DNA from: CAZZCN01 sp964652975
GTDB taxonomy: Bacteria > Bacillota > Clostridia > Saccharofermentanales > UBA5734
NCBI GenBank assembly: GCA_964652975.1
Contig: CAZZCN010000012.1
Coordinates: 1-50,743, forward strand
Direction: 5' to 3'
Length of the DNA stretch: 50,743 nucleotides
Every line of letters begins with the position of its first letter. Position 1 is the first letter of the stretch. Shown piece by piece: positions 35,912-44,688 of the stretch. The notes under the pieces were generated by a model that worked only from the letters and a program-made list of their open reading frames with translations, was not told where the DNA came from and did no database searches. A program made the position numbers and the translations under genes.

Positions 35912-36017
35912 TCAAAGCCATGATTTTGCCAAGCTTTCACTTTTTCTATATAAAATGGTATCATATAAGAAAAATTGATACAAATAATTATCAGAAACTG
36001 AAAGGGAGGTTTTCGCT

Positions 36018-36653
36018 ATGTTTGGAATAAGTTTGATGGAATGGATTGGATATTTAGCTTCGGTTCTGGTCTTGATATCTTTATTGATGAGCTCAATCGT
36101 AAAACTCAGATGGATCAACCTTGTGGGTTCCGCTGTCTTTTCGTTCTATGGATTCTCGATTGGCGCACTGCCTGTCGGAATAATGAATCTGGTAATAGTT
36201 GCCATCAATATATATTATCTTATAAAAATGTACTCCGCCAAGGACTATTTCAAAATATTGCCAGTAGAAGAGAATTCCAGATATACAGAATATTTTCTGA
36301 AGTTTTACGACGCCGAGATCAAGAAATATTTTTCTCAAAACGATTTTAAAATAACCGACTATAATGTAGGATTTTATATTTTGAGGAACATGGTTCCCGC
36401 CGGAATATTCCTCGCATCCAGGCAGGACGACAAGACATTGCTTGTGGCTTTGGATTTTGTAATACCAGAATACAGGGATTTCAAGATAGGAAAGTATCTT
36501 TTCGATAGCAAGAAGGACATTTTTCTCGAATCGGGATATACCAGACTGGCGAGTTACTCGCATAATGACAAGCACGCGGAATACTTGCTGAAAATGGGAT
36601 TTGCCAAGAAAACAGAAGGCGGGAATGAAGTTTTTATCAAAGAAATAATTTAA
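36018..36653 (+). CDS. Membrane protein fused to a GNAT-like acetyltransferase domain
   Basis: 211 residues. The first ~75 form three short helices resembling the YgjV/inner-membrane cap family (MEWIGYLASVLVLISLLMSS, NLVGSAVFSFYGFSIGALPVGIMNLVIVAINIYYL). Residues ~95-210 look like a GNAT fold: VALDFVIPEYRDFKIGKYLFDSKKDIFLESGY holds the strand-helix around the acetyl-CoA loop, followed by ASYSHNDKHAEYLLKMGF. The R/Q-x-x-G-x-G/A acetyl-CoA motif is only loosely kept (RDFKIGKY). AAAGGGAGG lies 8 bases before the ATG. The function is unknown; it may modify something at the membrane. Confidence 0.6.
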   Translation: MFGISLMEWIGYLASVLVLISLLMSSIVKLRWINLVGSAVFSFYGFSIGALPVGIMNLVIVAINIYYLIKMYSAKDYFKILPVEENSRYTEYFLKFYDAEIKKYFSQNDFKITDYNVGFYILRNMVPAGIFLASRQDDKTLLVALDFVIPEYRDFKIGKYLFDSKKDIFLESGYTRLASYSHNDKHAEYLLKMGFAKKTEGGNEVFIKEII

Positions 36654-36690
36654 AATATAAGAAATTCGGAAAGGATAAAAAAGTAGAAAT

Positions 36691-37260
36691 TTGGAAAAGC
36701 GAAATATATTTCATATTAATATAAAAGGCAGTGACCTCGAGTTCGAGACAGACAAAGGTGTTTTCTCTCCCGGCGGTGCCGACCGAGGAACTCTGGCAAT
36801 GCTGGAACAGGTCGATTTCTCTTCGACGGACAAGGTTCTGGACCTTGGATGCGGATATGGATTAGTCGGCATTTTGGCCAGCAAATTCACCGGTGCATGT
36901 AATGTGGTGATGAGCGACATATCCGATGAAGCACTTTCTCTTGCCAGAGCAAATGCCATGCAAAACGATGCTCATGAAATACAAATAGTCAAGAGCAATG
37001 GCCTTGACGGAATAAACGACAGGGATTTTACCTTGATATTATCAAATCCTCCGTACCATGTGGATTTTTCGGTACCGAAAAGCTTCATAGAGAAGGGCTT
37101 CAGAAAGCTTGCAATTGGGGGTAAAATGTTCATGGTCACAAAGCGCAAGGAATGGTACAAGAACAAATTTATATCCGTATTCGGGGGTGTCAAAATTGTT
37201 GAATCAGACGGCTACTATGTATTCTGTGCCGAAAAGCGTTTAAAAATTGTAAATGCATGA
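36691..37260 (+). CDS. Class I SAM-dependent methyltransferase (RsmC/small-domain type)
   Basis: 189 residues. SAM-binding motif VLDLGCGYGLVGILAS lies near 48-63 and NPPYHV near 117-122; the NPPY box marks methyltransferases that act on an exocyclic amine or nucleobase, as in rRNA G methylation by RsmC. The N-terminal GVFSPGGADRGTLAML (24-39) fits the same group. The TTG start is the only good option, but AAAGGA is 15 bases away, so translation may be weak or the start may be misjudged. It lies 37 bases after the membrane/acetyltransferase gene. Confidence 0.82.
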   Translation: MEKRNIFHINIKGSDLEFETDKGVFSPGGADRGTLAMLEQVDFSSTDKVLDLGCGYGLVGILASKFTGACNVVMSDISDEALSLARANAMQNDAHEIQIVKSNGLDGINDRDFTLILSNPPYHVDFSVPKSFIEKGFRKLAIGGKMFMVTKRKEWYKNKFISVFGGVKIVESDGYYVFCAEKRLKIVNA

Positions 37261-37341
37261 AAAAAACTTCATTTTGTGGTAAAATCATAACTTATGAACT
37301 CAGAAATAATATTAAATTAACACATAAACAATAGGGTTAAG

Positions 37342-38781
37342 ATGAGGAAAATGAAAAAAACAAGAAAATCAGTAATCAATGTTAATAACGACAAAATGGA
37401 AATAAAAAGAATAGGGATAGGTAAAAGCAAAAAAAGGTTCAAATATATTGCACTAAGTTTTATATCCATTGTGATTATATTCGGAATCGGAATTTCAGCT
37501 TATTTCTACAAGCTTCTTTCCTTGTCTGAGCACACAAACATCCCAATAGTTAACAGTCTGGCAATATCCGAAGGAATGCTTGACGATGTTGCCGATCCCA
37601 ATGATGAAGATAACGAGGCAGGATCTGGTTCTAAAACTGGAAGTGGTTCGGTTAAAGCTGTATTGTGGGGAATTGGCAGGGTGAGAGTCTATGTAGATTC
37701 TAGATTTCCAATCGAGAAAGTAGAGCCCAAGAGCACTGACGTAGAGAACTATCTGATTTTTGGCGTCGATGCACGTTCAGCCTACGAAACGCAGTCTCGA
37801 ACTGACAGTTTGCTTGTTGCGACCATTGACAAAAAGAACAATTCTATAAAACTCACCTCAATAATGAGGGATACGCAGGTCAAGATACCCGGCAGAACCA
37901 ATCCGTCGAAAATCAATTCAGCTTATGCTTTTGGCGGAATAGGACTTTTAATCAACACCATCAATCAAAATTTCGATTTGGACATCCAAAAGTTTGCCAT
38001 GGTTGACATGTGGTCGGCCGAGAATGTTATAAATGCAATGGGCGGAGTAAACATCAATATTACTTCAGCGGAAATCAAGTATATTAATGAAGAAGTCGGT
38101 GGCTCTAATAGAAGATTCAAAAATATTTCCAAACCGTCACCGCTTGTTACAAAATCCGGGAATATTTTATTGGACGGAAGACAGGCAGTTTCGTATGGCA
38201 GAATCAGAAAAATAGGTAACGATCAAGGACGCACACTGCGACAAAGGACTATTATGTCGCAGGCTATAATGCAGTTCAAGTCATCGCCAATAAGCCAAAA
38301 ACTGAGTGTATTTGAAGAACTCTCAAAGTCATTTGAATCTAACATTTCGAAAAGCGATATGATGCTATTGGCGTTTGATGTTTTATCATCGATGAAAAAT
38401 ATCAAGCAGTATAGAGTGCCGGCAGACAATATGTACACTACCAACACTACCAATTGGAACATTATTATCAATCACGAAGTTCAAAACCCCGCCCTGCATA
38501 ATTTTATATGGGGCAATGTGGGTGGCAACCCACTGTTATTGCCAAGCGATGCTCCAACTGTAACTCCGGTGGAAAGCTCGCAGGATTCTTCATCTGGAGA
38601 GTCCTATTACTCAGGTGAATCTTCATCAAGCTCCAATGAATCCTCATCATCGGATGACTCATCTTCTATTGACTCATCATCATCAGCTTCGGGATCATCC
38701 TCAATTTCAGGTGCGACACCTACAGTAAATCCGACAACTGCCGCTTCATCATCAGATTCAACAAAATCGAAATCAAAGTGA
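37342..38781 (+). CDS. LytR-CpsA-Psr (LCP) family cell-wall ligase
   Basis: 479 residues. Cytoplasmic basic tail, one membrane helix (about 36-58), then an extracellular LCP domain (about 125-345). Key segments are NYLIFGVDAR, RTDSLLVAT, SIMRDTQVKIPG and GRQAVSYGRIRK, which hold the conserved Arg and Asp residues that bind the polyprenyl-phosphate substrate. LCP enzymes attach wall teichoic acid, capsule or other glycopolymers to peptidoglycan. The last ~70 residues are Ser-rich (for example SSNESSSSDDSSSIDSSSSA), a likely wall-spanning or glycosylated stalk much like that of the surface protein at 6763-8070. It ends 5 bases from the convergent flavoprotein gene. Confidence 0.88.
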   Translation: MRKMKKTRKSVINVNNDKMEIKRIGIGKSKKRFKYIALSFISIVIIFGIGISAYFYKLLSLSEHTNIPIVNSLAISEGMLDDVADPNDEDNEAGSGSKTGSGSVKAVLWGIGRVRVYVDSRFPIEKVEPKSTDVENYLIFGVDARSAYETQSRTDSLLVATIDKKNNSIKLTSIMRDTQVKIPGRTNPSKINSAYAFGGIGLLINTINQNFDLDIQKFAMVDMWSAENVINAMGGVNINITSAEIKYINEEVGGSNRRFKNISKPSPLVTKSGNILLDGRQAVSYGRIRKIGNDQGRTLRQRTIMSQAIMQFKSSPISQKLSVFEELSKSFESNISKSDMMLLAFDVLSSMKNIKQYRVPADNMYTTNTTNWNIIINHEVQNPALHNFIWGNVGGNPLLLPSDAPTVTPVESSQDSSSGESYYSGESSSSSNESSSSDDSSSIDSSSSASGSSSISGATPTVNPTTAASSSDSTKSKSK

Positions 38782-38786
38782 TGGTT

Positions 38787-40019
38787 CTATAAAAATTCAG
38801 AAATCGATACAGATTCCAAAGGTGCGGCATTTTTAATAAATGTCTGCAGCTTGGATGAATTTTTTGCAGCATCACCCACCAGAATTCCACCTGAAAGAAT
38901 GTGATGCTTGAAGATCAGTTTCACGTATGAAAAAGTATCGGGATTCGATTTTTTAATAATTCCAATATCGTCGAAATTCTGAGCGCCGATTTCTAACGGT
39001 ACATCGACATCACCTGCAACGACAATCTTGCTCTCCATGGTTGTTAAAGTATATGGACTGCTTTGGACCTCGTAATTTTTAGTGATTCCTGCAGAATTAA
39101 CTCCTGCCACCTGACCTTGCTGGCTGGCAACTATCCATTGGCCGGACCATTTCTTGTCATATGAAGACACATCTCCAGCTGCATAGATAAAATCGTAATT
39201 AGTCTGCATTTTCTCATTAACCGGGATGAACCTGTCAACTAAAACTCCACTATCGGCACAAAGCTCTGTGTTAGGACGAACCCCGACAGAGACTATTACT
39301 ATGTCAGACTTCACACTCTGTCCATCCTCAAACACTGTCTCCCGGACATGACCGGTCTCATCGCATCTGAACTCCTTGACACTTTTACCGGTGATAACAT
39401 GAAGCCCCAGACTTTTGACTTTACCCTCAAAAACATCGGCACCGTCTTTGTCAAGCTGCTTTGGTAAAAGCCATGGCATGCCTTCAATTAGAGTAGTAGA
39501 TATTCCCATTTTATTGATCATATAAGCAGTCTCGAGCCCTAAAAGGCCTCCGCCGATTACACAGGCACTTTTGCTGTCTTTAAGGTCAGCGTTGATTTTC
39601 GTTATATCATCAACATTCCAGATTGAATGAACAGCCGAAGAGTTGACTCCTGAGCAAGGTGGTATGACTGGCTTGCTCCCACTTGCAACGATAAGTGTAT
39701 CAAAATCAAAAATTCCTTTATCAGTTACGATTACTTTCAACTTTGGGTCTATTGACTTAACCAAATGAGACAAGAGAAGAGTAATGTTGTTTTCTGCATA
39801 CCAGGAGACCGGATGGATATAAAAACTATCGGGTGTAAACTCCCTGCCGATAAGCTCACAAAGACGAAGACGGTAATACGGAGGGTGACTATCCATTGTT
39901 ATGATGGTTATGTCGGCTTTCAAGTCACTGCTTCGTGCGGACTTTGCCGCCGATAGACCTGCGATACCGCTACCGATTATAAATATTTTCTTGCTGCTGT
40001 TTGCATTTGTGTCATTCAT
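38787..40019 (-). CDS. NAD(P)H:rubredoxin-reductase-like flavoprotein
   Basis: 410 residues from the ATG at 40019 (AAGGTGG 8 bases upstream; an ATG six codons earlier overlaps that site). FAD motif KIFIIGSGIAGLSAAKSAR (about 11-29), SGSKPVIPPCSG (about 113-124), NAD motif ACVIGGGLLGLETAY (about 153-167) and the second FAD contact TNYDFIYAAGDVSS. It belongs to the pyridine nucleotide-disulfide oxidoreductase class I group that includes rubredoxin reductase and the CoA-persulfide reductases. There is no obvious redox-active CxxxxC. Substrates could be rubredoxin, NO or oxygen defence proteins, or persulfide. The two operator-like sites in its promoter suggest control by a CsoR/CstR-type repressor. 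Confidence 0.78.
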   Translation of the reverse strand: MNDTNANSSKKIFIIGSGIAGLSAAKSARSSDLKADITIITMDSHPPYYRLRLCELIGREFTPDSFYIHPVSWYAENNITLLLSHLVKSIDPKLKVIVTDKGIFDFDTLIVASGSKPVIPPCSGVNSSAVHSIWNVDDITKINADLKDSKSACVIGGGLLGLETAYMINKMGISTTLIEGMPWLLPKQLDKDGADVFEGKVKSLGLHVITGKSVKEFRCDETGHVRETVFEDGQSVKSDIVIVSVGVRPNTELCADSGVLVDRFIPVNEKMQTNYDFIYAAGDVSSYDKKWSGQWIVASQQGQVAGVNSAGITKNYEVQSSPYTLTTMESKIVVAGDVDVPLEIGAQNFDDIGIIKKSNPDTFSYVKLIFKHHILSGGILVGDAAKNSSKLQTFIKNAAPLESVSISEFL

Positions 40020-40072
40020 TTTTATAACCACCTTCATTAATAATTTCTGTTCTTTGAACTATTAATTCTTTA

Positions 40073-40102
40073 AATATACCCTATAAGGTATAAAAGATGC
40101 AA
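40073..40102 (-). promoter_or_regulatory. Promoter of the flavoprotein gene
   Basis: On the minus strand: TTGCAT (40102-40097), 18 bases, TATATT (40078-40073). The operator-like palindrome at 40075-40092 lies in the spacer and on the -10, a position suited to repression. Confidence 0.5.
40075..40092. promoter_or_regulatory. CsoR/CstR-like operator, copy 1
   Basis: TATACCCTATAAGGTATA, a near-perfect palindrome (one centre-flanking mismatch). It resembles the TACCC-N4-GGGTA sites of the CsoR/CstR/RcnR family. Confidence 0.5.
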
Positions 40103-40114
40103 AATACAATAAAA

Positions 40115-40132
40115 TATACCCGTTAGGGACTA
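40115..40132. promoter_or_regulatory. CsoR/CstR-like operator, copy 2
   Basis: TATACCCGTTAGGGACTA, starting exactly 40 bases from copy 1. The left half is identical, the right half decayed. It lies upstream of the -35. Confidence 0.4.
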
Positions 40133-40159
40133 CAAAGTAGTGATATTTCAGGAAACATT

Positions 40160-41395
40160 TTAAGTGATACTCCAATTTCCATTTCTGAATATCTCCGTTT
40201 TTTTACCATCCTTCTCATACCCGGTAACGGACATTTTATCAGACCCTACCATGAAATCTGTATGGACAATACTGTAGTTCGCGCCTCTTTGCAAAAGCTC
40301 TTCTTCTGACAGGTTCGGTCCATCAACCATTGCATACGGGAACGCGCGTCCGAGCGCAAAGTGGATTGAAGCGTTTTCGTCAAAAAGTGTATGGTTAAAA
40401 AGGATGCCTGTGTTTGAAATAGGTGAATCAAAAGGGACAAGTGCGACTTCCCCCAAAAATTTTGCGCCTTCGTCGGTTTCGAGCAAATGCTCCAACACAT
40501 CCTTGCCTTTTGCGGCAAAATAATCTACGACCTTGCCGTCCTTGAATACAAATCCAAAGTCATCTACAAGTTTCCCGTGGACACTCAATACCTTCGTTGC
40601 TTTGAGCGTTCCGTTGACCTTGGTCTTATGAGGCGTTGTAAAAACCTCCTCGGTAGGCATATTTGCAAAATATGGGTCACCTGTCTGCGAATCCTTTGAC
40701 CCGCCCATCCAGAAATGGCCATCAGCAAGAAAAACTTCCAAGTCTGTTCCCGGAGCTTCAAAATGAAGCTTCTCAAATTGCTTGGAATTTAGAAATTCTT
40801 TGTATTTTCGTAAGTTTGCATCATGTGTTTTCCAGGAAGCTACAGGGTCAGGGGTATTTACCCTCGTTGCATCGAAAATTTTACTCCAAAGAAGTTCTGT
40901 AGCCGCGCGCTCGGTCATTTCAGGGAAAACCGAAACTGCCCATGCAGGTGCCGGTACCGCAACAATACACCACTTTGTGTTGCCGGACATTCTGTATTTC
41001 ATTGCGGGAGCGGTGGCTGTTGCTAATGTCTTTTGATCCCTTGCGACTATATCGCCGGAAATACCTGCAAGAAGCTCGGGATCGAGCGCGGAGATGAAAA
41101 GGTGATGGTAATTATCTTCGTACATTGCAACCAAGGCGTCAACTTTCCATTTCGGATAATTATCGAAAACGAAATCCCTCGCATTTCCATATCGTGCCAG
41201 AATCATCTCGTCGTCGCTGAACATGATTTCAACGTGTTTCGCACCCGCCTTATAGGCTTTTGCCAGAACAAGCCTAGCAAGAGCAAGCCCATGAATGTTC
41301 GTACTGATGATAAGCCCCTCGTTCTCTTTGAGGTTGATACCAGCTTCAACGCAAAGCTGTGCGTATTTATCCAGTGAATTTTCAAAATGTGTCAT
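40160..41395 (-). CDS. Aminopeptidase, peptidase family M29 (AmpS/AmpT-like)
   Basis: 411 residues. Family M29 segments are NEGLIISTNIHGLALARLVLAKAYKAGAKHVEIMFSD at the N terminus, the metal-binding region LGEVALVPFDSPISNTGILFNHTLFDENASIHFALGRAFP near 310-350, and IVHTDFMVGSDKMSV near 379-393. The glutamates, histidines and the HxD pair expected for two metal ions are present. It releases N-terminal amino acids from peptides in the cytoplasm and lacks a signal peptide. GGAGG is 5 bases before the ATG. It is a single-gene unit with no obvious link to its neighbours. Confidence 0.9.
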   Translation of the reverse strand: MTHFENSLDKYAQLCVEAGINLKENEGLIISTNIHGLALARLVLAKAYKAGAKHVEIMFSDDEMILARYGNARDFVFDNYPKWKVDALVAMYEDNYHHLFISALDPELLAGISGDIVARDQKTLATATAPAMKYRMSGNTKWCIVAVPAPAWAVSVFPEMTERAATELLWSKIFDATRVNTPDPVASWKTHDANLRKYKEFLNSKQFEKLHFEAPGTDLEVFLADGHFWMGGSKDSQTGDPYFANMPTEEVFTTPHKTKVNGTLKATKVLSVHGKLVDDFGFVFKDGKVVDYFAAKGKDVLEHLLETDEGAKFLGEVALVPFDSPISNTGILFNHTLFDENASIHFALGRAFPYAMVDGPNLSEEELLQRGANYSIVHTDFMVGSDKMSVTGYEKDGKKTEIFRNGNWSIT

Positions 41396-41706
41396 GTGTT
41401 CCTCCAGATGCTACCGCAATTTGCTCATTAATGTCGAAAGATTAAAGTAAATGCGGTCCTAAATTTTGCTTGCGGCAAAAAGCAAGTCAACTGACGGCTG
41501 TCTCACTAGCTGTAATCAGCTGTAACTAACTGTAACCATTCTATCACTTATTCGACAAGATTGGCAATAAAGTATATTAAGTACATTAAGTATATACTGC
41601 CAATTTCACATCTTGCAAAAAGCATCCTTGCATGATAAACTTGAGTGTAAAAATTGCGCTCCGAGAATAAGGGTTTCAGAGCAAAATTGTGAATGTGAGG
41701 AAATTG
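41396..41706. promoter_or_regulatory. 311-base divergent spacer before carA
   Basis: No gene seen. It holds two tandem triplets: 10-bp units AGCTGTAATC, AGCTGTAACT and AACTGTAACC (41508-41537), and 9-bp units AGTATATTA, AGTACATTA and AGTATATAC (41571-41597). There is also a small hairpin TTTTGC-TTGCG-GCAAAA near 41464-41480. No PyrR-binding consensus or T-box was found. Confidence 0.5.
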
Positions 41707-42882
41707 ATGAAGGCAAAAATAGTTTTAGAAGACGGCCAGGTGTTTGAGGGAGAGAGAATCGGATCTCAAAGGGATGTAATTTGCGAAATGGTTTTCAATA
41801 CAGCAGTTACAGGATATGTTGAACTGATGACCGACCCGTCATACGCAGGACAGGGTGTGGTTATGTCCTCGCCTATAATAGGTAATTACGGTGTTTTAGA
41901 GAAGGACTTCGAGTCTTCAAGACCATGGCTGAGTGCTTTTATAGTAAGGTATCTTACACCACTTATGAATGACCCGAGGAATGCACAGGACCTGGATGCG
42001 TTTTTGAAACAATATGATATCCCGGGCGTTTTAGGTGCAGATACCAGACTGTTGACGCTTACCATTCGCGAAGAAGGCACAATGATGGGAATGATAACCG
42101 GTGAAGAGAATTTCAACCTTGAGGATTGCCTTGCGAAAATCAAAGAGTTCAAATATACAAGCGAAGTACCTAATGTAAGCACACCAGAGAAGCGCTTATA
42201 TAATCATGAGAGTTTGTCTTCAAATCTTAGAAATGCAGCATTCGAGCCTAAGAACATTACAAAGGGATCCGGCAAGGACGGCAGGTTCAAGGTTGCCCTT
42301 ATGGACTTTGGCGCCAAAGCCAATATTAGAAGACTGCTGTTGACTCATAATTGTGATGTAACAGTATACCCATATGACACACCGGCAAGCGATATCATAA
42401 GGGATGATCCTGACGGGATAATGCTTTCAAACGGTCCCGGAGATCCGAAGGACTGTGCCGGGGTGATAGAGCAGTTAAAGATTTTATACAAAACCGATAT
42501 TCCAATTTTTGGAATCTGTCTTGGGCATCAGTTGATGGCTCTAGCGACAGGATTTGATACACACAAGCTCAAGTACGGCCACAGAGGAGTCAACCACCCT
42601 GTCAAGGACCTGGACATAGACCGTTGTTTTATTACATCCCAGAATCACAGCTACTGCGTGACGGAATCATCAATTGACCCTGCGATAGCAAGAGTCAGCC
42701 ACATTAATATAAACGACTCTTCCATTGAAGGTCTCACATATTGCGACAAGGACATTTTCACGGTACAGTTTCATCCTGAAGGCGCTCCCGGACCTATGGA
42801 CACAGTCTTCTTGTTTGAAAGGTTCACAGATATGATGGCACGAAGATTAGAGACGAAAAACACAGAAGCCCGAATATCGTAA
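41707..42882 (+). CDS. carA: Carbamoyl-phosphate synthase small (glutaminase) subunit
   Basis: 391 residues from the ATG at 41707 (GAGG 6 bases upstream); a GTG six codons earlier is unlikely. The N-terminal CPSase small-chain domain (1-150, with FNTAVTGYVELMTDPSYAGQ) is followed by a class I glutamine amidotransferase domain. That domain has nucleophile Cys271 in FGICLGHQL and the His/Glu pair in QFHPEGAPGP. It hydrolyses glutamine and passes ammonia to the large subunit for carbamoyl phosphate, used in pyrimidine and arginine synthesis. carB normally follows carA, but here the next gene is murT, so carB must be elsewhere. Confidence 0.95.
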   Translation: MKAKIVLEDGQVFEGERIGSQRDVICEMVFNTAVTGYVELMTDPSYAGQGVVMSSPIIGNYGVLEKDFESSRPWLSAFIVRYLTPLMNDPRNAQDLDAFLKQYDIPGVLGADTRLLTLTIREEGTMMGMITGEENFNLEDCLAKIKEFKYTSEVPNVSTPEKRLYNHESLSSNLRNAAFEPKNITKGSGKDGRFKVALMDFGAKANIRRLLLTHNCDVTVYPYDTPASDIIRDDPDGIMLSNGPGDPKDCAGVIEQLKILYKTDIPIFGICLGHQLMALATGFDTHKLKYGHRGVNHPVKDLDIDRCFITSQNHSYCVTESSIDPAIARVSHININDSSIEGLTYCDKDIFTVQFHPEGAPGPMDTVFLFERFTDMMARRLETKNTEARIS

Positions 42883-43111
42883 AGTCTATAATGCTGCCAG
42901 GATTATGAGAATTCTGAGAACAACTTAATTATCAGCCTTCTGTACACTTGTTAAACGTAAAGAACAATTGGGTTAATGGGATTTCTTGGTAATAATACTT
43001 GCGTTAGTCTGTGCATACTTAAAAGTGCTTTTCTCTACAAGTTGAGAGAGTATATCACCAATAGAGGCCAGTATTAATCAATATATAGGAGTTACCTTCT
43101 TATCAGAAGCT

Positions 43112-43130
43112 AAAGGGGGAAAACCAAATT
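43112..43130 (+). promoter_or_regulatory. Ribosome binding site placing the murT start at ATT
   Basis: AAAGGGGG (43112-43119), an 8-base spacer, then ATT (43128-43130). No ATG, GTG or TTG occurs in this frame between the upstream TAG and the ATT. The later ATG (43176) has no purine-rich site before it. Confidence 0.6.
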
Positions 43131-44588
43131 TTCGCATATTTTTCAATTTTTACGGGTAAAATAATAATAATTCTTATGCGCCTCCTTGGGCGGAATGCAA
43201 CGACTCTGCCCGGCAAGATTGCAGTGAAAATGCGCAAGAAACTTCCCGATTTTATTACTCAAGGACAAAACGTAACTCTGATAACCGGGACAAATGGCAA
43301 GACTACTGCGACGAGAATGCTTTGTTCCATATACGAAGCACAGGGATACAAGGTAGTAACCAATGTTTCCGGAGCCAATCTGATATCCGGCATTATGACA
43401 TCACTTATTGAAGGCCTGTCTTTTTCTGAAATCTCAAGTGCACGAAAACAAAAAAATTCAAGAAACAAACCTTTACGCCTTATCCTCGAAATCGACGAGG
43501 CGGCTTTCGGAAGATATTCCTGCCAGCTAAACCCAATTGTAATAGGTGTCACCAATCTTTTTCGCGACCAGCTTGACAGATACGGTGAACTATCCAAGAC
43601 GCGCGAACTCATAAGAAAGGGAATGAAGCACTCGCCTGCAGCGAAGGTTATTCTCTGTGCAGATGATTCGCTTTGCGCTTCATTGGCAACAGGACTAGAC
43701 AATGAAGTCCTGTTTTTCGGGGTTGACCCTGTCAGTATGCATGATGCCGATGAGTATAAGGGCAATATAACCGAGGCGGGCAACTGTGTCTTTTGTGGGG
43801 CTTCATATAAATACTTACACAGGTCTTTTGGACATTTGGGGGATTATAGCTGCCCGGATTGCAATTTTGCGAGGCCTCATACGGACTTGACAGCGACATA
43901 TACTCATTATAAAAACAATTTTTTCAATACAAAAATTCGTGATGATGACAAAAACGACCATATCATACCTACTGATTTAATAGTCGGTGGTACGCAAGAA
44001 AAGAAGCCAATGGTTAATTCAATCGACCTGATTATACCAATACCAGGTGAGCACAACATATATAATGCACTTTGCGCGACCGCACTAGCAACGGCTAACG
44101 GAATCAGTCTGGCAAAATGCAAGGACGGACTCCTGAGCGCCAAGGCCGGGTTTGGAAGAATGGAAAGATTTGTTGTTGAAGGCCGTGAGATTTGCATAGT
44201 ATTAGTCAAAAACCCGGTCGGACTGGACCGTGCGCTCAGCTTTCTGGATTTTGCCGATGACATAGGACCGGTGCTGTTTTTGCTAAATGACAACATTGCT
44301 GATGGAACAGACGTGTCATGGATATGGGACGTTGATTTTGAAAGCAGGGATTTGCCAGAGAGATGCTATGTGTCAGGTGGCAGGTGCTACGATATGGCGC
44401 TGCGGCTTAAGTATGCAGGTGTCAGCAAGGAATCCATAACAGTATCCGAAGATTATATAGCCATGTTCAAGGAGGCGCTTATGAACTGCAAAGAAAACGA
44501 ATGCTTCTATTTGCTCCCGAATTACACATCGCTTCTTGAACTACGGGCATACCTGGAAAAAGCGTATGATTTAAAAGCAATTTGGAGA
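43128..44588 (+). CDS. murT: Lipid II isoglutaminyl synthase, MurT subunit (3' end in gap)
   Basis: A Mur-ligase-fold ATPase that, with GatD, amidates the D-glutamate of lipid II to D-isoglutamine. The P-loop is ITGTNGKTTATRML. A four-cysteine zinc ribbon (CVFCGA then CPDCNF) sits in the middle, and AGFGRMERFVV and NDNIADGTDVSWIWDVDFE are family boxes. From ATT 43128 the N terminus includes FSIFTGKIIIILMRLLGR, matching the hydrophobic start common in MurT; starting at ATG 43176 would remove it. The last codons before the gap (LPNYTSLLELRAYL) are close to the usual C terminus, so only a few residues are missing. Confidence 0.9.
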
Positions 44589-44688
44589 NNNNNNNNNNNN
44601 NNNNNNNNNNNNNNNNNNNNNNNNNNNNNNNNNNNNNNNNNNNNNNNNNNNNNNNNNNNNNNNNNNNNNNNNNNNNNNNNNNNNNNNN
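44589..44688. other. Assembly gap of 100 N
   Basis: Exactly 100 undefined bases, the conventional size for a gap of unknown length. It hides the end of murT and the start of gatD. Frames on the two sides do not continue through one gene. Confidence 0.99.

Noticed and set aside
41508..41597. CRISPR-like array from the short tandem units before carA
   Set aside because: Units of 9-10 bases without spacers and no cas genes; these are simple tandem repeats.
41396..41706. PyrR attenuator or T-box before carA
   Set aside because: No PyrR-binding consensus, no T-box sequence and no terminator with a U-run were found.
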